From Antrihabitans auranticaus (lineage in GTDB: Bacteria > Actinomycetota > Actinomycetes > Mycobacteriales > Mycobacteriaceae): a stretch of 64,000 nucleotides of DNA. The translations under genes and the position numbers were made by a program. The stretch's first letter is position 1. Each line of letters starts with the position of its first letter. Below are positions 1-8,097 of this stretch, piece after piece. The stretch is taken from positions 62,001-126,000 of the forward strand of contig NZ_JAEMNW010000009.1 of the NCBI RefSeq assembly GCF_016481275.1. Reading direction: 5' to 3'. The notes below the pieces were generated by a model, which did no database searches, was not told the origin of the DNA, and saw nothing but the letters and a program-made list of their open reading frames with translations.

Positions 1-13
1 TAGAATTCATTTA

Positions 14-862
14 GTGCCGGTGAATCCAGACCTCTATGCCCAAGTTGAAGCTGCGCGTCGCCAAATCGCGGAGATTCCCGCTTATGTGCTACAAGACCTT
101 GAAGGTTACGGTTCCGATCTAGCCGACTTGGTGTCCGGCGTAGATGAGACCGCCGACTTCCTCAGTTCCGTCGAAGATCAGATACGCCAGATCGACTTCG
201 CGTTGATCGCTCGGGCGTGGAAGAACTTCCGCAGCCGGATGCCGTTCAACTGGTCTGATGAGGCTGGCTTGCCTTCGAGCGATGACCTCAAACAAGTCAC
301 CGAAACAGACGGAATCCCGATTGTCTACGTGCCCAGAGGCGATATCGTTGGTGCGTTACTGGGCGCTGGCTCTCGCGATGACCGCATTGCCATCCTGCTC
401 AGCCGCAGGGATGACGTACTCGAAGATTGCCGACTTGCTCTCAGGAAGAAAGCCGACACCGCCAAATGCACTCGGCCACAACACCATTTGGTCGAACTCG
501 CGATCGACAGCTACTTAGACGGTCACTGCGAGGCAGCTCAAACGCTTGCCGTCTGTGTGTGCGACAAGTTCATCCGGGACGACATCGCGAGGTCGCAGGC
601 TGACGCAGTTGTCGCGGCTACAATCGGTGATCTTGACGACGATTTCGAAGCCGACCGATTGCGCATTGCGTTAGTTCGTGCTCCGCTTGTCCCGTTCCTT
701 GCCAAGTGGTTTCCCGGGTCGAATTACCCGGTTCCCGTCAAGCTGAATCGAAACATTACTGTTCACCAGCCGACGCCAGACCATTTGAACCCGGCAAACG
801 GGTTATTGGCAGTCATGCTGGCCACCAGTTTGCTGTACGGGGCGGTCGACCAACGTTCATAG
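14..862 (+). CDS. Hypothetical protein with HEPN-like C-terminus
   Basis: A 282-residue soluble protein with no recognised named family. The reading frame is open to the left edge of the window, so the GTG at 14 may be internal and the protein may begin upstream. The C-terminal part is helical in character and ends with LNRNITVHQPTP followed by a hydrophobic NGLLAVMLATSLL segment. R246-x4-H251 fits the R-x4-6-H signature of HEPN ribonucleases, and the residues after it resemble tails I remember from other HEPN-type proteins. It is the first of four neighbouring loci with such a motif, which suggests toxin or anti-phage RNase activity; that function is inference. Codon use is less GC-biased than in the core genes further right, as expected for an accessory gene. 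Confidence 0.6.
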   Translation: MPVNPDLYAQVEAARRQIAEIPAYVLQDLEGYGSDLADLVSGVDETADFLSSVEDQIRQIDFALIARAWKNFRSRMPFNWSDEAGLPSSDDLKQVTETDGIPIVYVPRGDIVGALLGAGSRDDRIAILLSRRDDVLEDCRLALRKKADTAKCTRPQHHLVELAIDSYLDGHCEAAQTLAVCVCDKFIRDDIARSQADAVVAATIGDLDDDFEADRLRIALVRAPLVPFLAKWFPGSNYPVPVKLNRNITVHQPTPDHLNPANGLLAVMLATSLLYGAVDQRS

Positions 863-1387
863 GAAAGCAGGTCAGAATCGAGATTGCGCGGCGGGTGAAG
901 CGCCGACTCGTCGAGTCTGCTGCCGCGGCCCTACTATCGCTAACCTCGTCAGGTATTGATCGCCTCGTGGACAGTTAGAGGCCGAGACATTGTTGTTGTC
1001 GCAGAGCCCGGTGGTCTTGACCTCATGCCATGACCTGAGATTCCAATTTCGCGCTGGGGCAAGTAAGTTCTTCGCAAATTGTGCGCCGAACCGGGTATTC
1101 CGGCCCGGATTCGCGCGAAGTCGACCGCAACCTCCTGGCGTCTGGAGGCCGCAAGTTCGATATACACTTACGGGCTTTGGCCTGACTGCGACAGGCAGGG
1201 CGAGGTCGCTTTCTTCACAAAACCATTCGCTGGTCAACGTGGGCGAAATGATGCTGTCGCTGTTCGGATCAACGATGCGAACGTCGACGTTTTGGTTCGA
1301 CCTTCCACACGAGCCAACTCCGAGGAGCGGCTCGTACCCTGATGACCGCATGAAACGACGGGGTTGGGTCATCGTGTGGCCAGGAAC
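863..1387. other. Gene-poor interval, possible gene remnant
   Basis: No convincing intact gene is visible between the first CDS and the convergent minus-strand gene. A plus-strand frame from 1079 (TTG) to 1342 would give 87 residues with a reasonably protein-like composition, but it has no clear ribosome binding site and its frame is closed by a stop just upstream. It could be the tail of a decayed gene. The remaining open frames on both strands look like chance arginine- and serine-rich frames. Confidence 0.4.
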
Positions 1388-2494
1388 TCATCCGTTCATG
1401 CCGTAGTCGAACTCGCTGTCTTTGTGCTCGATGTACTGCGCGACGGTTCCTTCTTTGAGATTGTCAAGCGCAAGCTGAACGGACGCATTGTCGAAACCAA
1501 CTGGTAGTCCAGACTCCAGCCAGGGAAAGTAGGGGAGTGATGTGAACCACGCTTCGATCCGATCAATTATCGATACAACGTCCTTCGCTTGATCTGGCGT
1601 GAGGGCGGGCTGCCACAGCATGAACTGATCAGTGAAGACCCCGCGCGCGGTCTCGATCGTGTGGTATCCAGGTGCCCATTCGACAAAAATGCCATCAGCC
1701 AGTCGCCCGCCACCGCCATGCAAGAGCGTGTTCCGGTATTCCCGCGCCAAGTAGCTAAGGTCACTATGCGCGACTTTGTCACCTGCCGCCATTCTGCCCG
1801 TTGTGGCAAGGGAAAACTGGTCTGACCAAGATGCGCTGAAGAGGCGGTCGACCGAGAAGTCGTCCTCCAGAGCTGCCGCAGAGAACCCTGTCAACAGCAC
1901 CAAGCGGTGTTGCACTAATGAGAAGTAGCCGGCGAGCAACGCGGTTGCAAGATAGGCGATTTCGTGCTCGCGATCCAATTTCACCTGGATGCCCCCGGCG
2001 ATGTTCATAAGGTCTCCCTCAAGGCGGTCGGAAGGTTCATGCGGAGGTTGCAAGGTCATTCTCAGGCCAGGTTGCCCGTCATTCTCGAGCGCCTCATTGA
2101 GCTTTGCTCTAAAGTAGGAGACGAAGCCAGCGTAGCGACCGTGCTGGTTGAGAACTCTGACATTGTTTGTCTGCCTTTGCATTTCAACCGCTGGTTCGAC
2201 AACCATCGTCTGAATCGTCTTGACTGCGCTGCGCAATTTCTGCTCAATATCTAGTGCCAGGGCGCTCGGCTCGTCGCCTCTGCTTTCGGTCACCCAGATA
2301 TAAAGTTTGATCCCGAAGACCGTGAAGCGCAGCTCGCATGGGATCGATTTGTAAGAAAACGCCAGATCCCAGCGCGTCTTATCCGTTCGGGGTGCATCCG
2401 CGGCCCCGCGGCTCAGCAGTGCAAGGTGAAGTAGTTGACTCATCGTCGCAAATGTATTTTCAAGGGGATACTCGAACCTGCGGAGGTTTGTCAT
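1388..2494 (-). CDS. Hypothetical protein with HEPN-like motif
   Basis: A 368-residue soluble protein of unknown family. An N-terminal mixed alpha/beta portion is followed by a helical C-terminal half. The sequence EYRNTLLHGG contains R254-x4-H259, which matches the HEPN ribonuclease signature with a polar residue after the Arg. The ATG at 2494 overlaps the stop of a 31-codon ORF (ATGA), so translation is probably coupled. The gene is the last of a minus-strand operon behind the ApeA-like gene ending at 2596. An RNase or RNase-partner role in the same defence unit is inference from the motif and the operon. A purely structural or antitoxin role cannot be excluded. Confidence 0.65.
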   Translation of the reverse strand: MTNLRRFEYPLENTFATMSQLLHLALLSRGAADAPRTDKTRWDLAFSYKSIPCELRFTVFGIKLYIWVTESRGDEPSALALDIEQKLRSAVKTIQTMVVEPAVEMQRQTNNVRVLNQHGRYAGFVSYFRAKLNEALENDGQPGLRMTLQPPHEPSDRLEGDLMNIAGGIQVKLDREHEIAYLATALLAGYFSLVQHRLVLLTGFSAAALEDDFSVDRLFSASWSDQFSLATTGRMAAGDKVAHSDLSYLAREYRNTLLHGGGGRLADGIFVEWAPGYHTIETARGVFTDQFMLWQPALTPDQAKDVVSIIDRIEAWFTSLPYFPWLESGLPVGFDNASVQLALDNLKEGTVAQYIEHKDSEFDYGMNG

Positions 2495-2586
2495 ATCGGC
2501 CGGGTCATTCTGAGGTAAGCCGAACTCGCGAAGCTGTCGGGATGAGAGGTAGCCAACGTCTTTGCCAGCTCTTCGGGATGCGCCAT
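2491..2586 (-). CDS. Small 31-residue ORF, translationally coupled
   Basis: This short ORF begins with ATG at 2586 and is preceded by a strong Shine-Dalgarno (AGGAG, about 6 bases upstream). It begins MAHPEELAKT and ends in TGA at 2493-2491, overlapping the ATG of the 368-residue gene as ATGA. The only good ribosome binding site for the downstream gene is therefore this one. It may be a genuine microprotein, or a leader that sets expression of the next gene by translational coupling. A third possibility is the true N-terminus of the downstream protein displaced by an indel, since the two frames differ by one base. No similarity is recognised. Confidence 0.5.
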   Translation of the reverse strand: MAHPEELAKTLATSHPDSFASSAYLRMTRPI

Positions 2587-2595
2587 TGCAATCTC

Positions 2596-4101
2596 CTATC
2601 GCGTAATGCCGGTGGAAACTGAGTTCGGGTTAGCATCTGCGTCGATCCAACCGAGTTCCGTTGCCACCGTCGCTGTGTTGGCGCGATGAAACGCGAAGTC
2701 GCGGGAAATCTGAATGCACGTAGCGACCTCTTGGGGCGTTACTCCGGCCCTGAGGAGTATCAGTACCTGCAGCATCCAAGGTGTCACCCAGTTCAGGACC
2801 GTCCAGCGGTCCAACTTGCGGTGAAGGGGTTCAGGATCCGGGTCGTTTGACTTGAGTTGGTGGGCCAGCTCGTCGCGTGCGGCTACCAGGCGGAGTGCGA
2901 AGCCGGGGACTGACTCAAAGACTTCAGGTAGCACATTGTTGACCTCAGCGACTACCTCGACTACACGTTCAACGAAGCTGATCTCGTCGATGTGAGCGAG
3001 CGCATCGTCGAAGCACTTAGTTGCAGTGGCCTCGTCGGCGATGCCGTCTTCGACTAATTGTGTAACCCCGGCCTTCTTTGCCGCTTTGCGAGCGGCCTTG
3101 AGGCTCTTGCCTTCTGGCGGCTGAAACCGCTTACGGTCTTTCCATAGCCGCCGGTGGATGCCCTCGACGACCGCAGCTTGGGCAAGCAACTGCACCTGAA
3201 TGGGACCTCCGGGTGGGTGGGCAACCGGATCCGTCAGGCCGTCAAGCCGATGATGGAGCGTGAGAAATCGAGCGAAGCGCTCGATCGTGAGGCACTCAGG
3301 GGCGAGCAGCGGCTCAGGGCGAAGTCCGTGCGGCGTATCGTGGGCGCGCCTGCTCAGAACTTCGGTCCATGTGTTGGCTCCTTCGCGTCTGACCTGCACT
3401 CTGAAAATTGTCAACGGCTTTCGCAGAGCGATCTTCATGAAGGTCAGACACGCGTAGACGATGTCGTCGACCATTCCGTTCAGCGGGACATTCTTGTGTG
3501 CGACATACCGTAGCCACGATCCGTCCTCATCGGAGTCGGTGTCGAGGGCGCCCGTTTCGCCGACGGGAGCTTTTTTCTGCTCCGCCCAAACTCGTGGCAT
3601 CCAGCCTGGGGCGTCGAGTTGGAATCGCACGGCCTCGTAGTAGTCATCCTCGTCGTGCAACGTGTCACCGATCAGCAGGTACCGAATCCGGTAGATCGGG
3701 TCACCGGTCATGACTGCGTCGCCGCCATGGTTCTGAGCGAAGAGGCCGGTCGCCCACGTTCCATCGACGAGGTGGGCGTGCAGGGTCGCTGGCTGAAACG
3801 CGGCGACTCTGTCGGCCGGCGGTGCGAATGTCAGTTTCGTGTGTCCCGGATTGTCGTCTTCGACCTCGTGGAAATGAACATCGTCGACCAGTGAATTCGC
3901 CAGCACTGCCGCTGGTTGCTCACCTCGGCCGTGGGTCAGCGTCCCGACCGACACGCGGTCGGGGGTGCCTGCCAACCAGAAGGTTCCGCGCGTTTCGATC
4001 ATAGGCGTGAAGATATCCGCCGTTAAGTTGTGCAACCGTGTCGGTTCACCAGCCCTGCCGAAAAGCGTTGCAGGAATCGCTTTCTGGCTACGTCCTGTCA
4101 A
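2596..4101 (-). CDS. ApeA-like HEPN anti-phage protein
   Basis: This 501-residue soluble protein matches the layout of ApeA-type defence proteins. The beta-rich N-terminal domain contains TRGTFWLAG and GTLTHGRGE, like the ApeA N-terminal domain pattern. A helical C-terminal HEPN domain carries AARDELAHQL with R409-x4-H414, the expected RNase catalytic pair. ApeA proteins are known to abort phage infection through HEPN RNA cleavage. The assignment here rests on remembered family patterns, not a search. It is the first gene of a minus-strand operon: ten bases separate it from the 31-codon ORF, whose ribosome binding site lies at its stop. Confidence is good for HEPN and moderate for ApeA specifically. 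Confidence 0.65.
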   Translation of the reverse strand: MTGRSQKAIPATLFGRAGEPTRLHNLTADIFTPMIETRGTFWLAGTPDRVSVGTLTHGRGEQPAAVLANSLVDDVHFHEVEDDNPGHTKLTFAPPADRVAAFQPATLHAHLVDGTWATGLFAQNHGGDAVMTGDPIYRIRYLLIGDTLHDEDDYYEAVRFQLDAPGWMPRVWAEQKKAPVGETGALDTDSDEDGSWLRYVAHKNVPLNGMVDDIVYACLTFMKIALRKPLTIFRVQVRREGANTWTEVLSRRAHDTPHGLRPEPLLAPECLTIERFARFLTLHHRLDGLTDPVAHPPGGPIQVQLLAQAAVVEGIHRRLWKDRKRFQPPEGKSLKAARKAAKKAGVTQLVEDGIADEATATKCFDDALAHIDEISFVERVVEVVAEVNNVLPEVFESVPGFALRLVAARDELAHQLKSNDPDPEPLHRKLDRWTVLNWVTPWMLQVLILLRAGVTPQEVATCIQISRDFAFHRANTATVATELGWIDADANPNSVSTGITR

Positions 4102-4575
4102 GCCATAGAGCGATGCGCACGTCGGCGAGAGTCTATCCGGGGAATTCGGTCAGTTCGAAACTTGTGAGCACTTTCGTGCGTCGCGGCCGCCAGCGCGTCG
4201 TCCGCACGCCCTCGCATTTGAAAACGTCGCGATGTCTGACTGCTACGTGGCACGCGTGTGACCACCGGGCACACGAGTGCGCTTGGTCGCCGAGAAATGG
4301 ACTTCGACATCTTGCGAAACCTCGATGCCTGAATGCGTCGGGCAACCGTGAAGCGTTGCGCCGGATCTCATTTGGCCGCGGATTGATCGTAATTGGTGAT
4401 CGGCTCTGGGAGGTTGGTCGGCTAAACTGCGCGCTGATGGCGATGCTCGCGGTCCCACCCTCGACGCGTCGTGGCTGGCGTGGCACACGTTTTCTTCAAG
4501 CCGTTCCGAAACCGTCCGGTTCGGTTCGCCCAATTGTGAAGTGCCGCAAGGCTGCATCTCAAGAGGTCACGTACT
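4102..4575. promoter_or_regulatory. Divergent promoter region of the island
   Basis: About 470 bases separate the ApeA-like operon (leftward) from the split gene at 4576 (rightward). No protein-like frame with a ribosome binding site is seen inside it. It must hold promoters for both directions, but no clear -35/-10 pair or perfect palindrome stands out by eye. The GTG start at 4576 is preceded by AAGAGG, a plausible Shine-Dalgarno. Confidence 0.4.
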
Positions 4576-5262
4576 GTGTTGGTAGTGTGGACGAAACCTG
4601 ACCCAGCCGCGCTGCGGCGCTATGCGGGCCTTCCGGCAAAGTTGCAGCTGTCCGATTATCTAGCGACGATGATTTCTGAGCCTGTTCAATGGGTCACCGT
4701 TCTCCGGAGACTCGGACCTGGTATTGATTTCAGCGTGATTTCGCCGATTCTTGTGGAGTTATCTCACTTAGAAGATGTCCTGGCGACCACCGATCATTCG
4801 ATAAACGATCTCGGCGAACCAAGCTATGACGGAGAGAGGGAACCCGCATTTCGCGACGGGCTGACGAGCGCACCCGATGGCTACGACCTGCATCTTTTCG
4901 TAAACGTTCGCTGGGTTCCACCGGGCACTGCTGATCCAATCATTGAGTTCGCTCCCGCGTTCCTGTGGTGGCTTGGGCTTGTTTCCCGGTCCGATGGAAC
5001 TATGTACCGGGTTACGAGCGACGGCCGCGTAGAGGAAGTCGTTAGAGTTCTTCGACCTGCACCTGGAGAGTACGAAGTGAGCGTGAGCGCTCCACACCTT
5101 CGGAAGTTCCTCTCTGTGCGAGCGTTAGCCCTCGTGCTACAGCATTCGCATAGCCGCTCCACGGACTCGTTGTCAGGCGGTCGTATAGATCTCAAATCCG
5201 CACAAAGGTCGCATCATTTGACTACACCGGATTTGCTGCTGCGAGCGGTCTCTACGTGGTGA
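4576..5262 (+). pseudogene. N-terminal fragment of a frameshifted gene
   Basis: This frame gives 228 residues that read as normal protein up to about APHLRKFLSVRALALVLQ and then turn into low-quality sequence before the stop at 5262. The next frame (ORF at 5256) is open back to 5154 and reads FDYTGFAAASGLYVVNLLGK across the overlap, which continues the protein sensibly. I therefore read 4576-6218 as one gene of about 545 codons broken by a single-base-scale indel between 5154 and 5259. It could be a decayed gene, a sequencing error or, less likely, programmed frameshifting. The family is of unknown function. Confidence 0.55.
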
Positions 5263-6218
5263 ACTTGCTCGGCAAGCACGTGGTGTACCCGTTTGTTGCG
5301 CCAGGCGCGCATCCTGACGATCCCCAGCGGCCGGAGAAATACCAAGAATTTATTGTGGATGTTGACCCGGCAACGGGCGCGGAGATTCGATCGAGCTGCG
5401 AGCGTGAGTCGGATACCTTCTTAACACCAGTTTTCTTCAACTCCGACGTCCTGACCAAGTATCGGGATAACCCGGAGCGCTACAAGGTGCAGCGGCTGGA
5501 CGTCACGTGCCATGGGTTGTGGATGATAGACATCGATATTAACGACGAGGGCCTAGTTCAAGTCTGGCTTGGCGACATAGTTAATCTCCCCGAGATAGAA
5601 CGCGAGCATTGGCTCAACTACAACGTCGCCCCCAGAGGCGGGGTAACCATTACGAGGGCGCTACGTGATCTGGCTGGTGAGTGGGTAGCAGACGAACGTC
5701 CTGATCCAGCGGCTCTTCGGAACGCGCGTTCCGACCTGAACGCCACATTCCGCACTAGGTATGGAGTGGACCTCTACAGAGATCTGAGCGCTGCGGACGC
5801 ACGAGATTTCGAATGTCTTGCTCTTTGTTCAAATTCTACTGATCGTCAACGCGATTACGGCATCATCATTCTCGCCAAAGGACTAGTTGAAGCTATCGAT
5901 GTGAAGGTGCTTCGACGGCTCGCGGGGCTGGATGAGAATGCCCCGTCTCTAAACGCGCTGCAGAAACTTATCGAGACATTGGGCGGCAACGCGAACGTGA
6001 TATTGGGTCCGCTTCGCCTTCTTCAGGGCCTTCGCTCGACGGGCGCAGCCCATGTGAAGGGAAACAATTTCGAGTCCACACTGGCTAAGGCCGGCCTCCT
6101 TCCGCTACCTCCGGACAAGCAGTTCGAGCAGATCGTCGAACGCGCAACGTTTGCGCTGCAGTCTCTAACGCAACTCTTTAATGGCGAGACTGTCGAATGC
6201 GAGGGAGCTGCAGGCTGA
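5256..6218 (+). pseudogene. C-terminal fragment of a frameshifted gene, HEPN-like tail
   Basis: From the GTG at 5256 this frame encodes 320 residues; the frame itself is open from 5154. It contains YQEFIVDVDP, TFLTPVFFNSDVLTKYRDNP and WLNYNVAPRGGVT, which fit a pattern I remember from a widespread uncharacterised family of longer single-chain proteins. That supports a fused origin with the 4576 frame. The C-terminus has LRSTGAAHVKGNNFE, an R260-x5-H266 motif compatible with a HEPN RNase. The gene ends just before a bidirectional terminator hairpin. If the break is real the locus is probably inactive; if it is an assembly error it is a fourth HEPN-type member of the island. Confidence 0.6.
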
Positions 6219-6243
6219 TACGTGCGAACAGGTAGAGTTCGCA

Positions 6244-6280
6244 CGACGCTCCTGGGAACTAGTACTTCCCAGGAGCGTCG
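6244..6280. terminator. Bidirectional hairpin terminator
   Basis: A perfect 15-base inverted repeat, CGACGCTCCTGGGAA at 6244-6258 and its complement at 6266-6280, encloses a 7-base loop. It lies between two genes that end facing each other (6218 plus strand, 6301 minus strand). There is no long T tract, which is usual for actinobacterial terminators. Confidence 0.8.
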
Positions 6281-6300
6281 CTTCCCCAATCCCACGAGTC

Positions 6301-6480
6301 CTACGTGATGTCGACCGTAGGGGCCCCCGGTGCGTTATTGCGCACCGAATCGATTCCATTCAGCGCACTGGACTTCGTTCCGTACGACTGGCTCGTGGCG
6401 ATGATCTCGCCGTTCGCGGCCTTCAGGTTGAAGTAGTACCTTCCGGCGGCGTTCGTGTCTAAGACGAATCTCGCACTCAT
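6301..6480 (-). CDS. DUF1508 (YegP-like) small protein
   Basis: This 59-residue protein starts at ATG 6480 behind an excellent Shine-Dalgarno (GGAGGTGA, about 6 bases upstream). It begins MSARFVLDTNAAGRYYFNLK, and later has EIIATSQSYGTKSSALNGI and SVRNNAPGA. That is the hallmark of a single DUF1508/YegP repeat, a small beta-sheet fold of unknown function often found near stress and accessory genes. Family members contain one or two repeats; this one has a single complete repeat. It is convergent with the split HEPN-like gene, with the hairpin terminator between them. Confidence 0.88.
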   Translation of the reverse strand: MSARFVLDTNAAGRYYFNLKAANGEIIATSQSYGTKSSALNGIDSVRNNAPGAPTVDIT

Positions 6481-6946
6481 CGGAGTTCACCTCCTTCCGT
6501 CTCGAACTGGCTGGACGAGGTGCCCAACGCGACTCCGACACTAGGGGCACATGTGGTACATCCGGCCGCGACACGCCCTAGATTTAGCAGTTTCTCGAGA
6601 AACTCAACGAAACACACTAACGTGGCGTAGTTGCAAGATGAACGATGTAATCCTTCGCATGCTCGACGGACGCCACGCCTGTGCGACGTGTCGGGCCGAC
6701 GATGTGCTCTGAATGGTGTGGGACGCAGAACGGCGCCGATTGCAGGCTTGGGCATGACACACCGCTCTAGCGGGCACGGTCGCGATTGTCGCGAGTTCGA
6801 GTGCCCCAAGTTCGGACGGCACCCTGATCAGCGCGCTATTCGGTGCGGCGTTCGGAAGGCAGTCCAACGACGACGTCCACAATTTGCGATAGGCACCGGC
6901 TAGGTTGCGATGGCGGTTGTTCCCTCGATCTGTAGGGTTGGCGCTG
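6481..6946. other. Intergenic interval with palindrome and possible decayed ORF
   Basis: No intact gene is supported. A perfect 16-base palindrome, AGTTTCTCGAGAAACT, sits at 6589-6604, about 110 bases upstream of the DUF1508 start, and is a possible operator. On the plus strand from ATG 6638 the frame reads MNDVILRMLDGRHACATC and onward to about 6895 with two in-frame stops. This may be a decayed coding sequence, but no family is recognised. Confidence 0.4.
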
Positions 6947-7492
6947 ATGGTTGTCGCCGATATATTCAATGGTCCCGCGCTTGCCAAGGCGAAGCTTGCG
7001 GGTCCGCTGCCGCGCCGTTGGTTGCACGTGCAGGGTGTAGGGACACAGGCCCAACAAATCGCGGAGGTGTTCGGCGATGACGCCGAGGACCTGATCGCCG
7101 CATGCTGGTTACACGACATAGGATATGCACCCGCGTTGGCGCACACCGGGTTTCACCCCCTGGATGGCGCGAGGTTCCTGCGGGCCGAAGGCTGGTCTGA
7201 GCGTGTCTGCGGCCTGGTCGCGCATCACTCGTTTGCAGATCTCGAGGCAGACCTTCGCGGGGTCGAGGGGTTGGACGAGTTCGACGACGAAGACTCGGCG
7301 GTTCGCGATGCGGTCTGGTACTGCGACATGACGACCGGCCCGAGCGGCGAGCGGGTCGATGTGGACCAGCGGCTCGAAGAGATTGTGTCTCGCTACGGCC
7401 CTGCAGATGTGGTGTCGCAGTTCGTAAGTCGTGCGCGAGGCGAGCTCGTCGCCGCGGTGGAGCGTACGGAGCGCAAGATACGCGCGGCGTGA
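6947..7492 (+). CDS. HD-domain phosphohydrolase
   Basis: This 181-residue metal-dependent HD-superfamily protein has the expected metal ligands in order: RWLHVQGV (first His), ACWLHDIGYAP (the HD doublet) and CGLVAHHS, with later acidic residues in WYCDMTTGP. HD proteins of this size hydrolyse phosphomonoesters or phosphodiesters of nucleotides; the substrate cannot be told. I choose ATG 6947 because the residues upstream of it are not protein-like and AGGG lies about nine bases before it. The stop TGA at 7490-7492 directly abuts the stop of the convergent NUDIX gene, so the two genes have no spacer between them. Confidence 0.85.
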   Translation: MVVADIFNGPALAKAKLAGPLPRRWLHVQGVGTQAQQIAEVFGDDAEDLIAACWLHDIGYAPALAHTGFHPLDGARFLRAEGWSERVCGLVAHHSFADLEADLRGVEGLDEFDDEDSAVRDAVWYCDMTTGPSGERVDVDQRLEEIVSRYGPADVVSQFVSRARGELVAAVERTERKIRAA

Positions 7493-7867
7493 TCAGCCGA
7501 TATAGGGCTCAGCCGACTTGGCGTATCCGTGATCGATCCGCAGTCGTACTGACGGATGGATTTCCAGCCCGTCCAGTTCGTCTCTACCCACCCAGCGAAC
7601 TATCTTTGACTCGTCAGATGGTCGGAGCTCGCCGCCAATAGGCTTGGCGCGCAAACAGATCGAGAACTGTTGGCGGACTTCGCCGTTGGTGTACGCCATG
7701 ACATGGTTTGGATTGGTGTACAGGCCGACAATCCCGATGACTTCGGTGTCGATGCCGGTCTCTTCGCGCGTCTCGCGGACTGCGGTCTCGGCGATGTGCT
7801 CGCCGACGTCCTGGCCGCCCCCGGGAATCGCCCAAAGACCATTGTCGGTCCGCTGAATTAGCAACAC
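7493..7867 (-). CDS. NUDIX hydrolase, 5' end apparently frameshifted
   Basis: This small NUDIX pyrophosphohydrolase carries a complete NUDIX box from GGGQDVGEH to RETREETGI (G-x5-E-x7-REx2EExGI). Such enzymes cleave nucleoside diphosphate derivatives, often for nucleotide-pool sanitation. The 124 residues counted from GTG 7867 lack the first strand of the fold. Upstream in the same frame the sequence still reads as NUDIX protein (VYIVVAATAFVLDDQDRVLL) but has no start codon before a stop. An ATG at 7962 with a good AGGAG lies in another frame. A one-base indel between about 7870 and 7960 would restore a normal-length protein. It is convergent with the HD gene. Confidence 0.8.
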   Translation of the reverse strand: MLLIQRTDNGLWAIPGGGQDVGEHIAETAVRETREETGIDTEVIGIVGLYTNPNHVMAYTNGEVRQQFSICLRAKPIGGELRPSDESKIVRWVGRDELDGLEIHPSVRLRIDHGYAKSAEPYIG

Positions 7868-8097
7868 CCGGTCTTGGTCGTCGAGTACGAAGGCTGTCGC
7901 CGCGACAACGATGTAAACGCCCGAATTGCAGTGGCGGAAGGTCTTTCGGCCCCATTCCCCATCGTTCTCCTATTTCGCCTGCTCAACTGGCGTACGGTCA
8001 GCTGGATTCGAGGCCGGGATCCGGTCTCCGGTCCAGGCGAGTCCGCAGTAACTGCCTATCTGCTCATGCGATCGATCAGTGCGAATGAGGGAACCAG

